This document shows, one piece after another, positions 24,816 to 32,108 of a stretch of DNA of 32,108 nt; the first letter of the stretch is position 1; every line of letters begins with the position of its first letter. The stretch is from an uncultured Clostridia bacterium. Lineage in GTDB: Bacteria > Bacillota > Clostridia > TANB77 > CAG-508. The notes beneath the pieces were generated by a model that searched no databases, had not been told where the DNA came from, and saw only the letters and a list, made by a program, of their open reading frames with translations. A program made the position numbers and the translations under genes. The stretch is from the NCBI GenBank assembly GCA_934149165.1, contig CAKPDY010000019.1:1-32108 (forward strand). The letters are read 5' to 3'.

Positions 24816-25199
24816 ATGAAAAAAAATATATGTGCTAAAATAATATATATAATTTTTGTTATATGTATTGTATTCATAAATTGTAATAATATATTTGCTA
24901 CAGATTATAGTTCGATTTACGGACCAATAACATCAGGTAGAGGTAATGTAGCTGTAAGTAATCCATTAAGCAAATCTGGAGGAATAATAATAGGAACTAT
25001 AAAATGGATAGGAGTAGCAGTTTTAATAGGTGCGGTTATAGTAAAAGGAATAAAATATGTAACAATTTCCCCAGAAGGAAAAGCACAGATAAAACAGGAA
25101 ATTATTATGTTATCGATTGGAGCACTAATTTTGTTTTCTTTTGGTACTTTAATTGATATAGTTTATGAAATGGTTGCTAATTCTGGTATGAATTCATAA
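24816..25199 (+). CDS. VirB2/TrbC-like (T4SS pilin-like) membrane protein 2
   Basis: A 127-residue paralogue of the preceding gene. It has a signal segment to about residue 28 (likely cleavage after IFA-TD), an extracytoplasmic Ser/Gly-rich stretch, then two helices with the same loop pattern: GTIKWIGVAVLIGAVIVKG, KYVTISPEGKAQIKQ and MLSIGALILFSFGTLIDIVYE. The loop K-Y-V-T-x-[SA]-P-E-G-K-A is shared with the first gene. I use ATG 24816, with AAAGGA at 24805-24810; a TTG 15 bases earlier lacks a ribosome site. The pair probably arose by duplication and is co-transcribed. What the two would assemble into, or secrete, is unknown. Confidence 0.75.
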   Translation: MKKNICAKIIYIIFVICIVFINCNNIFATDYSSIYGPITSGRGNVAVSNPLSKSGGIIIGTIKWIGVAVLIGAVIVKGIKYVTISPEGKAQIKQEIIMLSIGALILFSFGTLIDIVYEMVANSGMNS

Positions 25200-25225
25200 G
25201 TTTTTATTAATAATATATAGAGAAT

Positions 25226-25265
25226 AAAATCACCTTTATAGAATATAATTATAAAGGTGATTTTT
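25226..25265 (+). terminator. Hairpin that terminates the pilin unit and contains the next ribosome site
   Basis: The arms 25226-25240 and 25250-25264 are a perfect 15-bp match with a 9-base loop. The downstream arm contains AAAGGTGA (25253-25260), the ribosome site of the carboxypeptidase gene at 25266, and ends in TTTTT. When folded it would both stop transcription and hide the site. Confidence 0.65.
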
Positions 25266-26480
25266 ATGTATAAAAAAATAATCTATTTATTAATAATAAT
25301 TTCACTAATGATAACAAACACATACACAATTATAGCAGATGACGAAAACGAAGAAATAACACAAGAAGACTATGTTGAAGTAATAAATCAAACCAAAGAT
25401 GAACCAATATTAAATTCAAGAATAGCAGTTGCATATGATAGAAAGTCTGGGGAAGTAATATGGGGAAAAGATGAAAATAAAAGAACAGCTATGGCATCTA
25501 CAACAAAAATAATGACAGCAATAGTAACTTTGGAAAATTGTGATTTAAATCAAATTGTAACAATATCTAAAAAATCAGCAGGTACAGGTGGTTCAAGATT
25601 AGGACTAAAAACAGATGACAAAATAACAATGAATGATTTATTATATGGGTTAATGTTAAAATCAGGTAATGATGCTGCTGTTGCAATAGCAGAAACAGTT
25701 GGTGGAAGTGTAGAAGGTTTTGCAGAGTTAATGAATGCAAAAGCTAAAGAATTGAAATTAGAGAATACTCATTATGTTACACCTCATGGTTTAGATGACC
25801 CAGAACATTATACAACAGCTGTAGAACTTGCGAAACTTGCAGATTATGCTTTGCAAAATAAAATATTTGCTAAAATAGTAAATACTAAAAACTATACAGT
25901 AACAATAAATGGGTACCAAAAGGCAATTTCAAATACTAATGAGCTATTAGGATATTTAGAAGGGGTAAATGGAGTAAAAACAGGATTTACAAATAATGCA
26001 GGAAGATGTTTAGTTACGTCAATAAACAGAAATGGATTTGAAATTATAACAGTTATACTTCAAGCTGATACTAAAAAATTTAGAACATCAGATAGTATAA
26101 AATTAATAGAATACATATATAAAAATTATGAACCTGTGAATATAAAAGAAATTGTTAATGAGCAATTTAAAAAATGGTGTTCAATCAATACTAGTAGAAT
26201 ACAAATAAATAAATGCAAAAGCAATAATTTAGAATTATATATAGATAATTTGGATAATGATATAATTCCAATCAAGAAGACAGACAAGGATAAAATACAA
26301 ATAGAAGTAAACAATTTATTTTATTTTGAAGCACCATTACAACAAAATACAATTATAGGAACTATGAAAGTAAATTTAGATGGAAAAACATTAGATGTGA
26401 TAGAAATAAAAAATAAAAATACTATCCCTAAAAAAGACATATGGGATTATTTTAATATATTTGCCCAATGTTTAAGTTAA
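25266..26480 (+). CDS. D-alanyl-D-alanine carboxypeptidase (peptidase S11, DacF/PBP5-like)
   Basis: A 404-residue penicillin-binding protein that trims terminal D-Ala from peptidoglycan stem peptides outside the cell. An N-terminal signal segment (about 1-24) is present. The three active-site motifs are STTK with catalytic Ser78 and Lys81, SGN at 133-135, and KTG at 238-240. A C-terminal beta-rich domain follows (about 290-390), as in PBP5-type enzymes. The end lacks a clear amphipathic anchor. I use ATG 25266 rather than GTG 25257, because the AAAGGTGA site lies just before it. Resistance or cell-type-specific roles cannot be inferred. Confidence 0.93.
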   Translation: MYKKIIYLLIIISLMITNTYTIIADDENEEITQEDYVEVINQTKDEPILNSRIAVAYDRKSGEVIWGKDENKRTAMASTTKIMTAIVTLENCDLNQIVTISKKSAGTGGSRLGLKTDDKITMNDLLYGLMLKSGNDAAVAIAETVGGSVEGFAELMNAKAKELKLENTHYVTPHGLDDPEHYTTAVELAKLADYALQNKIFAKIVNTKNYTVTINGYQKAISNTNELLGYLEGVNGVKTGFTNNAGRCLVTSINRNGFEIITVILQADTKKFRTSDSIKLIEYIYKNYEPVNIKEIVNEQFKKWCSINTSRIQINKCKSNNLELYIDNLDNDIIPIKKTDKDKIQIEVNNLFYFEAPLQQNTIIGTMKVNLDGKTLDVIEIKNKNTIPKKDIWDYFNIFAQCLS

Positions 26481-26530
26481 TAGTTAATAATATTTTTTAT
26501 TCTAAATAAGTGGTATTTTTCCTTGTCCTG

Positions 26531-26539
26531 TGCTATACT
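26531..26539 (+). promoter_or_regulatory. Extended -10 promoter of pcrA
   Basis: TGCTATACT is an extended -10 (TGN plus TATACT) about 62 bases before the start; the -35 region is weak. Confidence 0.45.
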
Positions 26540-26601
26540 ATAAATATGGTAAAAATTAGAAAAATTAATTTTCCAAATCTATACAATTAAGGAGAACACA
26601 C

Positions 26602-28917
26602 ATGCAAAACTTAATACAAGATTTAAACAATAAACAACAAGAAGCTGTACTTCAAACAGAAGGTCCATGCCTAATAATAGCAGGGGCTGGCAGTGGAAAA
26701 ACAAAAGTATTAACACATAAAATAGCCTATCTAATGGCAGAAAAATACATAAAACCATGGAATATATTAGCAATAACTTTCACAAACAAAGCAGCTAATG
26801 AAATGAAACAAAGAATAGAATCTTTAGTTGGAGATGCTGTAAATGACATGTGGATTGGAACATTCCACTCTATATGTGTTAGAATACTAAGAAAATATAT
26901 AGACAGAATAGGTTTCGATAATTCTTTTATAATCTTTGATACCTCAGATCAAAAAACTTTAATAAAAGAATGTCTAAAGCAATTAAAAATAGATGACAAA
27001 TTATTCACAGATAGAGCAGTTTTATCTGAAATAAGTAATGGAAAAAATGAAATGTTAGAACCAAAAGCATATAGTACAAAATACGAAGGTGATTATAGAA
27101 AAGAAATAATAGCACAAATATATGAACTATATCAAAGACGTTTAAAAGAAAACAATGCAGTAGATTTTGATGATATAATAAATTATACTATAAAAATATT
27201 AACAGAAAATCCAGATGTATTAGAATATTATACAGATAAATTCCAATATGTATTAGTAGACGAGTATCAAGATACAAACAAAGCACAATTTATGCTTATA
27301 TCAATTTTAGCTTCAAGACATGGAAATATTACTGTTGTAGGTGATAATGACCAAGGAATATATTCATTTAGAGGAGCAGATATATCAAATATATTGAATT
27401 TTGAAAAAGATTTTCCAGGTACGAAAATAATCAAACTAGAACAAAATTATAGATGTACAGGAAATATCTTAAAAGCAGCAAATGCTGTTATAAAAAATAA
27501 TCAAGTAAAATATGACAAAAAATTATGGACACAAAATGATGAAGGTAATCTTCCATCAATTTATCTTGGTGATGATGAATATAATGAAAGCAATTATATA
27601 GTTAGCAAAATTAATGAATTAAGAAGAGAACAATATTATAAATACTCAGATTTTGCCATTTTATATAGAATGAATTCTCAATCAAGAGCAATAGAAGATA
27701 TTTTAAGAAGAGAAAAAATTCCATATAAAATTATAGGTGGTCAAAAATTCTATGAAAGAAAAGAAATAAAAGATGTTATTTCATATTTAAGGTTAATATA
27801 TAATACATCAGATAATTTAGCTTTAAAAAGAATTATTAATGAACCAAAACGTGGAATAGGTAAAACAAGTTTAGATTCTATTCAAGAAATTTCTGAAAAA
27901 ACAGGAACTTCTATGTATGAAATAATTAAGCATGCTGAGCAATTTGGATTAAATAGAGTGTATATAAATTCAAGAGAATTTATTGAAACAATTGAAGATT
28001 TACGTGCTAGACAAGATAAAATGTTAATTTCAGAATTAGTAAAAGAAACTTTAAGTAAAACTGGTTATACTAAGGCTTTGAAAGATGAAAATACCATAGA
28101 AGCAGAAAGTAGAATCCAGAACTTGGACGAGTTTTTAACGGTTGCAATAGAGTTTGAGGAAGAATCAGCTGATAATACTTTAGCTGAATTCTTGGAGAAT
28201 ATGACATTAACAGCAGACATAGATAATATGCAAGATGAGGAAGACTGCGTATTATTAATGACTTTACATAGTGCAAAAGGTTTAGAATTTGAAACTGTAT
28301 TTTTAGTTGGAATGGAAGAAGGAATATTCCCAGGCTATAAATCAATAGGTGAACAACAAGAATTGGAAGAAGAAAGACGTTTATTTTATGTTGGAATAAC
28401 AAGAGCTAAAAGGTTCTTATATTTAACATGTGCTAAAAAAAGAACAATCTTTGGTTCAACAAGTTATAATCCAATTTCAAGATTTGTTAAAGAAATTCCT
28501 TCAAATTTATTAGAGGGAGTTGAAGAAGCAGTTTCATCTAAAAAACAAGAATTTAAAGACAGTGGATATAAATGGGAGTATGGTTTTGGAAGAACACAAC
28601 CACAACCAGTTAAAACATATAATACAAATTCATATAAAATACCAGTTGGTGTTGGAGCACAATCTGTTAATCAAACTGAGAATAAATCATTTGGATTTAG
28701 AACAGCAGAAAGTTTTTTAAATACACTTAATAGCAAAAAAAGTAATACAGATATTAGTAAATATAAACCAGGTCAAAGGGTATATCATAAAAAATTTGGG
28801 GAAGGAACCATTAATAAAATTGAACCAGAAGGTGATGATTTTAAAGTTGATATTAGTTTTGATAAATCTGGAAATAAAAGACTAATGGCTAAGTATGCTG
28901 GACTGGAAATAATGTGA
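26602..28917 (+). CDS. pcrA: ATP-dependent DNA helicase PcrA (UvrD/Rep family)
   Basis: A 771-residue superfamily 1 helicase that unwinds DNA 3'-5' in repair, in plasmid replication and at transcription-replication conflicts. Helicase motifs run in order: Walker A AGAGSGKT at 27-34, motif Ia with TFTNKAANEMKQR, motif II DEYQDTN near 220, motif III GDNDQGIYSFRGAD, motif IV NYRC, motif V LMTLHSAKGLEFE, and motif VI FYVGITRAKR near 595-605. The C-terminal ~45 residues (GQRVYHKKFGEGTI) match the Tudor-like domain through which PcrA contacts RNA polymerase. The ribosome site AAGGAG precedes the ATG. It stands alone between its promoter and a strong terminator; ligA, its frequent neighbour in Firmicutes, is not present. 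Confidence 0.97.
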   Translation: MQNLIQDLNNKQQEAVLQTEGPCLIIAGAGSGKTKVLTHKIAYLMAEKYIKPWNILAITFTNKAANEMKQRIESLVGDAVNDMWIGTFHSICVRILRKYIDRIGFDNSFIIFDTSDQKTLIKECLKQLKIDDKLFTDRAVLSEISNGKNEMLEPKAYSTKYEGDYRKEIIAQIYELYQRRLKENNAVDFDDIINYTIKILTENPDVLEYYTDKFQYVLVDEYQDTNKAQFMLISILASRHGNITVVGDNDQGIYSFRGADISNILNFEKDFPGTKIIKLEQNYRCTGNILKAANAVIKNNQVKYDKKLWTQNDEGNLPSIYLGDDEYNESNYIVSKINELRREQYYKYSDFAILYRMNSQSRAIEDILRREKIPYKIIGGQKFYERKEIKDVISYLRLIYNTSDNLALKRIINEPKRGIGKTSLDSIQEISEKTGTSMYEIIKHAEQFGLNRVYINSREFIETIEDLRARQDKMLISELVKETLSKTGYTKALKDENTIEAESRIQNLDEFLTVAIEFEEESADNTLAEFLENMTLTADIDNMQDEEDCVLLMTLHSAKGLEFETVFLVGMEEGIFPGYKSIGEQQELEEERRLFYVGITRAKRFLYLTCAKKRTIFGSTSYNPISRFVKEIPSNLLEGVEEAVSSKKQEFKDSGYKWEYGFGRTQPQPVKTYNTNSYKIPVGVGAQSVNQTENKSFGFRTAESFLNTLNSKKSNTDISKYKPGQRVYHKKFGEGTINKIEPEGDDFKVDISFDKSGNKRLMAKYAGLEIM

Positions 28918-28918
28918 G

Positions 28919-28985
28919 GAAAAAGAAGAGGAACGGAGCAACCAAAAGGGGGGGTTTCCGGTTCTCTTCTTTTTCTTTTTTTTAT
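28919..28985 (+). terminator. Long terminator after pcrA
   Basis: GAAAAAGAAGA-GAAC (28919-28934, one bulged G) pairs with GTTC-TCTTCTTTTTC (28961-28975). An inner AACC/GGTT pair encloses a G-run loop, and a T-rich tract follows. The stem is unusually long. Confidence 0.75.
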
Positions 28986-29054
28986 TATTTTCTTATGTAT
29001 AAAAAATATGAATTAGTGCATAATTAATATATAATAAAAATGAAAGGAATGATT

Positions 29055-29246
29055 ATGATGGCTAATTTATCACAAGTAGAACTTCAGAATTTAAGACATT
29101 TAATAGGAGCACATGAAACATCTTATCAAAAATTAAACACATATGCATCACAAGCAGTTGACCCACAAATAAAACAAATATTTACAAAATCAGCACAAGA
29201 TGCATTAAATACAAAACAAAAATTAATGTCTTTTTTAAATAATTAG
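29055..29246 (+). CDS. CotF-like spore coat protein, part 1
   Basis: A 63-residue, glutamine- and histidine-rich helical protein with HLIGAHETSYQKLNTYASQAVDPQIKQIF, matching one half of the coat protein F fold, a ferritin-like helical hairpin. The ATG at 29055 (or the adjacent 29058) follows AAAGGAATG at proper spacing; an ATG at 29040 overlaps that ribosome site. A second CotF-like gene follows 33 bases later. Together they resemble the split CotF-like pairs I know from Clostridia. No sigma-A promoter is evident, which would fit late sporulation expression, but no sigma-E or sigma-K element could be assigned with certainty. Confidence 0.72.
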   Translation: MMANLSQVELQNLRHLIGAHETSYQKLNTYASQAVDPQIKQIFTKSAQDALNTKQKLMSFLNN

Positions 29247-29279
29247 TAAAGTTATTAAAAAATTCTAGGAGGTATTATT

Positions 29280-29522
29280 ATGGATGAAAAAACAATGGTA
29301 AATGATATTTTAAATGGTGTAAAGGCGGAATTAACAACATATCAAGGTGTTATATCTGAAGCAGAAAATATGCAATTAAGACAAACAGTTCAACAAATAA
29401 GAAATAATGATGAAAGTTTTCAATATGAATTGTTTAAAATTGCTCAAACTAAAGGATACTATAAACCTGCTCAGCCTGCTACAATTACTGAAATTCAAAC
29501 TGTAAAAAATGAATTACAGTAA
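29280..29522 (+). CDS. CotF-like spore coat protein, part 2
   Basis: An 80-residue helical protein with ILNGVKAELTTYQGVISEAENMQLRQTVQQIRNNDESFQYELFKIAQTKGYYKPAQPA. This resembles the C-terminal half of CotF family coat proteins, including the terminal GYYKPAQPA. The ribosome site AGGAGG precedes ATG 29280. It is probably co-transcribed with the preceding gene and followed by a hairpin terminator. The family is deposited on the spore surface; an exact role is unknown. Confidence 0.78.
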   Translation: MDEKTMVNDILNGVKAELTTYQGVISEAENMQLRQTVQQIRNNDESFQYELFKIAQTKGYYKPAQPATITEIQTVKNELQ

Positions 29523-29542
29523 AAATATTTTAAATAAAAAAG

Positions 29543-29590
29543 TAGAATTTAATTTAGAACTAATTTGTTTTTAAATTAGATTCTATTTTT
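29543..29590 (+). terminator. Terminator after the CotF-like pair
   Basis: TAGAATTTAATTTA (29543-29556) pairs with TAAATTAGATTCTA (29572-29585) through 13 Watson-Crick pairs and one wobble; TTTTTATTTTT follows. Confidence 0.75.
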
Positions 29591-29706
29591 ATTTTTACAA
29601 AATTAAACTACAATTATAATACTAATTTTTTAAAAATAACTATTGATTTAATGAAAAAAAAGGAGTAAAATAGGTTAAAATAAAAAATAAGTTATATAAA
29701 AAAGGA

Positions 29707-30747
29707 TTGTTAGTAAAAAACTTTGAAAGGAGAGTGTTTTTTATTAGTACGGTAAAAAAAGGAATTATACATTTTCGCTATTGGCTAAAAATTATAATAT
29801 TAATGAGTATTGCATTATTCATAATTGCAAGTGTAATTTTAATGTTTTATAAGCCTACATATGCGGTTAATTATAATGGAGAGTTTTTAGGGTATATTAA
29901 TGATAAAGGACAATTACAATCAAAAATAAATGAATATATAACAACTGGAAGTGGCGAAAATAATGTTGCATTTGTTCAAATAGAAAGTATGCCTAAATAT
30001 AATTTATGTTTATTAAAAAAAGATGTACAAATAAATGATAATGAAATATATAGCAAAATAGTTGATACAGGTGTATCTTATTATAAATATTATACAATCA
30101 AACTAGATAATGTAGAAAAGTATTATTTAGCAACTTATGAAGAAGCAGAAAGTGTAATTAATCAATTAAAAGAAAAAGATAGTAATAATATAGATAAAAT
30201 TAGTATTTCAGAAAAGTATAATACTAATTTAGTAGAGTTTTCTAATGTAGATACATGTGTGTCTGAATTATATGAAAAAAAGGTTGTTGTTGTTCCTAAA
30301 AAAGTTACATATTCTAGGGGAAATGGTACAATTGGTTCGTCAAGAAATGTAAATAATTCATCACAAAAGGTTGATTTAGGTATATCGTTAATTAGACCAG
30401 TTAATGGAACAATATCATGCAGATTTGGAAATAGAGGTTCATATTATCATACAGGATTAGATATTGCAACATCATATGGAACCCCTATAAAGGCAGCAGC
30501 TTCTGGAACAGTTACATATGCAGGGTATCATTATAGTTATGGAAATTTGCTAATTGTTACTCATGCAAATGGTGTACAAACATATTATGCACACTGTAGT
30601 AAGTTATATGCTTCAGTTGGGCAAACAGTTTCACAAGGTCAAACAATTGCAGCAGTTGGAAGTACTGGAAATTCTACAGGAAATCATTTACATTTAGAAG
30701 TAAGAGTTAATGGAAGGGCACAAAACCCACAAAATTATTTATATTAA
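29707..30747 (+). CDS. Membrane-anchored M23 (LytM) peptidase
   Basis: A zinc endopeptidase of up to 346 residues acting on peptidoglycan outside the membrane. A hydrophobic anchor lies near residues 28-48. The extracytoplasmic region then has a fold without clear match (50-200), a Ser/Asn linker, and the M23 domain from about residue 229. The metal ligands are in YYHTGLDIA, YYAHCSKL and GNHLHLEV (HxH). There is no canonical start with a good ribosome site: the TTG at 29707 abuts AAAGGA, while GAAAGGAG at 29725-29732 points to ATT 29743 (10 bases) or GTG 29734 (too close). The start is therefore uncertain. The first M23 gene of the window (5933-6545) is shorter and unrelated in position. Confidence 0.85.
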   Translation: MLVKNFERRVFFISTVKKGIIHFRYWLKIIILMSIALFIIASVILMFYKPTYAVNYNGEFLGYINDKGQLQSKINEYITTGSGENNVAFVQIESMPKYNLCLLKKDVQINDNEIYSKIVDTGVSYYKYYTIKLDNVEKYYLATYEEAESVINQLKEKDSNNIDKISISEKYNTNLVEFSNVDTCVSELYEKKVVVVPKKVTYSRGNGTIGSSRNVNNSSQKVDLGISLIRPVNGTISCRFGNRGSYYHTGLDIATSYGTPIKAAASGTVTYAGYHYSYGNLLIVTHANGVQTYYAHCSKLYASVGQTVSQGQTIAAVGSTGNSTGNHLHLEVRVNGRAQNPQNYLY

Positions 30748-30752
30748 TTAAA

Positions 30753-30796
30753 AATCGAGTAGGAATTAGGTGAATTTCCTACTCGATTAATTTTTA
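30753..30796. terminator. Bidirectional terminator between the M23 gene and mecA
   Basis: AATCGAGTAGGAA (30753-30765) and TTCCTACTCGATT (30776-30788) form a perfect 13-bp stem, with T-tracts on both sides for the convergent genes. Confidence 0.85.
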
Positions 30797-30825
30797 ATAT
30801 TGCATTTATTTTTGTATATAATATT

Positions 30826-31452
30826 TTAATTAAAATATTTTGCACAAGTTTTTATTGCATTGTTTTTAATTATAATTTTTCCACATTCTGCAAGTTTTCT
30901 ACCAAAAACTTCAGAGTTGTCAACATATGTACCAAATTCGGTAATTAGTGTATATAATTGCTTTATGTTTTGATGTTCAATATTTATGTTTGATATACAT
31001 AAATAATATGTATTTTTATAAAAATATAATACCATATTTTTTGCAATATTAGTAAATTTGTTTGATTTAGAAATAAAATTAGAAAAATTGCAAAAATCAT
31101 CAAATGAATTAAAATGATAAATTAATTGTTTTGATGTCATATCTAAATTTTTTCTTTTTATTTTCACTTTTCGCATTTTGGATGATTTAGAATCATTATC
31201 TATATTTTTTCCGAATCTAGTAATAGTTAAAATGAAATTGCCGTCTGACATTGCTAAAGCTTCTATACGTATTTTATAGTCTTTAGTAATAAAACCAACT
31301 TTTTTTTCAGCTTCATCTAACATATCTAGAAACAAATTTTGTGATTCTTGTGAATTGGACATGAAAGAGTGGAAATCTATATGTTTTTCAGCTAAATCTT
31401 GATTATTTAAAGTTATTCTAATTTTATTTTCATTAAGTTTTTCAAATTTCAT
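30826..31452 (-). CDS. mecA: Adaptor protein MecA
   Basis: A 208-residue adaptor that binds unfolded or specific substrates through its N-terminus and delivers them to ClpC/ClpP for degradation; in B. subtilis it controls ComK and Spo0A. The start MKFEKLNENKIRITLNNQDL, then IDFHSFMSNS..SQNLFLDMLDEAEKKVGF and IRIEALAMSDGNFILTITR, closely follow the family. The C-terminal ClpC-binding half has SFDDFCNF, YYLCISN and FGTYVDNSEVFGRKLAECGKIIIK. AGGGGTG is the ribosome site, 8 bases before the start. Present beside sporulation genes, it may affect the same decision, but that is inference. Confidence 0.95.
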   Translation of the reverse strand: MKFEKLNENKIRITLNNQDLAEKHIDFHSFMSNSQESQNLFLDMLDEAEKKVGFITKDYKIRIEALAMSDGNFILTITRFGKNIDNDSKSSKMRKVKIKRKNLDMTSKQLIYHFNSFDDFCNFSNFISKSNKFTNIAKNMVLYFYKNTYYLCISNINIEHQNIKQLYTLITEFGTYVDNSEVFGRKLAECGKIIIKNNAIKTCAKYFN

Positions 31453-31676
31453 TATAACACCCCTAATCTAAAGTTATACTAATATTATTATACATTAAAT
31501 TATATAATAAATAAATATATAATTTATGGTAAATATGGTAAATAATTATATATTTGTATATTATATTAATTTTTTTGGAAAATGTACTTGGAAGTATAGC
31601 ATAAATATTGGAAAATGTAAATATGATAAAAAGTGTTTAAGTAAATTAAAGAGTTCAAAAGTATTAATAAAATTAT

Positions 31677-31720
31677 AAAAGTGTGCAAATATTGACAATT
31701 CAATGTTTACACACTTTTTT
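31677..31720 (-). terminator. Terminator after tRNA-Cys
   Basis: AAAAGTGTG (31677-31685) and CACACTTTT (31710-31718) are perfect 9-bp arms that extend inward with mismatches. The hairpin lies directly downstream of tRNA-Cys in its transcription direction. Confidence 0.7.
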
Positions 31721-31794
31721 TGGAGGCGACACCCGGATTTGAACCGGGGATCAGAGTTTTGCAGACTCGTGCCTTACCACTTGGCTATGTCGCC
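31721..31794 (-). tRNA. tRNA-Cys (anticodon GCA)
   Basis: The minus strand gives a full cloverleaf: acceptor GGCGACA with TGTCGCC, anticodon arm GAGTCTGCAAAACTC with GCA, T-arm CCCGGTTCAAATCCGGG, discriminator T and encoded CCA (31721-31723). Confidence 0.96.
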
Positions 31795-31863
31795 ATAAGT
31801 TATATAGTAAATTATATGATAAAATATAAAATTTAGTACCAAAATTTGTATTTTATAAAATTT

Positions 31864-31939
31864 TGGAGCGGGAAACGGGGCTCAAACCCGCGACCTCTGC
31901 CTTGGCAAGGCAGCGCTCTATCAACTGAGCTATTCCCGC
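31864..31939 (-). tRNA. tRNA-Gly (anticodon GCC)
   Basis: The cloverleaf on the minus strand has acceptor GCGGGAA with TTCCCGC, anticodon arm CTGCCTTGCCAAGGCAG with GCC, T-loop GTTTGAGCC and encoded CCA (31864-31866). It is 69 bases upstream of tRNA-Cys on the same strand, probably one transcript. Confidence 0.96.
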
Positions 31940-31966
31940 ATGAGTAGTAAATATGGTACAGTTGTT

Positions 31967-31995
31967 ATAATAGCAAAAAAGAAATAAAAAGTCAA
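31967..31995 (-). promoter_or_regulatory. Promoter of the tRNA-Gly/tRNA-Cys unit
   Basis: On the minus strand TTGACT (31990-31995) and TATTAT (31967-31972) have an exact 17-base spacer, about 28 bases before tRNA-Gly. Confidence 0.75.
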
Positions 31996-32052
31996 TACAT
32001 ATATTAAAAAAATTTTTGAAAGGTTGAAAAGAGTAGATTGTAAAAGTAAAAT

Positions 32053-32090
32053 AAACTTAAATATATAAATAATATATTTAAGTTTTACAC
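32053..32090. terminator. Palindromic hairpin near the right edge
   Basis: AAACTTAAATATAT (32053-32066) pairs perfectly with 32072-32085 and is followed by TTAC. It probably terminates a gene lying beyond the right edge on the minus strand, or separates it from the tRNAs; the owner is not visible. Confidence 0.5.
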
Positions 32091-32108
32091 TACCATAAAT
32101 GTAAGACT

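Noticed and set aside
31521..31545. Short ATGGTAAAT tandem repeat upstream of mecA as a CRISPR or operator array
   Set aside because: Only two copies in extremely AT-rich DNA, with no spacer pattern; not distinguishable from chance.

Overview
The window is a very AT-rich, gene-dense chromosomal segment. Its content points to an uncultured-type, low-GC, endospore-forming member of the Clostridia: a Spo0E-like phosphatase, two CotF-like coat proteins, MecA, PcrA and AddB, a YfmF/YfmH pair, and strong AGGAGG-type ribosome sites throughout. No insertion sequence, prophage block or CRISPR array was found. Coding runs on both strands in short operons separated by clear hairpin terminators.

Layout. 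1-390: the 3' end of a C-type-lectin-like protein whose codon composition looks like the variable repeat of a diversity-generating retroelement (DGR), followed by a compact hairpin cluster. 470-5024: a SWIM/SNF2 helicase, a 43-residue membrane peptide and the c-di-AMP synthase CdaA. 5151-7300: truA and an M23 peptidase, both broken by one extra base in the same context, then gtrA and tRNA-Trp. 7484-14653: rpsT, a small membrane protein, an operon of an OGG1-type glycosylase, addB and pgeF, then a GltD-like oxidoreductase. 14703-18515: a YihY-family membrane protein, an unknown anchored protein and leuS. 18765-20373: dut, rpsU with a structured leader, yqeY and a DUF378 protein. 20536-24332: yfmF, yfmH, lgt and a Spo0E-like gene. 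24418-26480: two tandem VirB2/TrbC-like pilin proteins and a D,D-carboxypeptidase. 26602-31452: pcrA, two CotF-like genes, a second M23 peptidase and mecA. 31721-31939: tRNA-Gly and tRNA-Cys on the minus strand.

The parts fit a core chromosome. Translation genes (rpsT, rpsU, leuS, yqeY, three tRNAs) sit with DNA repair (glycosylase, AddB, PcrA, dUTPase) and with envelope and sporulation functions (CdaA, PgeF, Lgt, carboxypeptidase, M23, CotF, Spo0E).

Three things deserve most attention. First, the probable DGR target at the left edge; its template and reverse transcriptase are not in the window. Second, by my reading there are only three in-frame CGG codons in the window, and two of them lie exactly where truA and the first M23 gene need a +1 shift to restore conserved family sequence, both as NNU-C-GGA-A. 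This is either a systematic error or mutation, or a recurrent +1 frameshift site. Third, the tandem pilin-like pair has a near-consensus promoter but no secretion machinery beside it. All functional names rest on reading motifs by eye; no database search was run.
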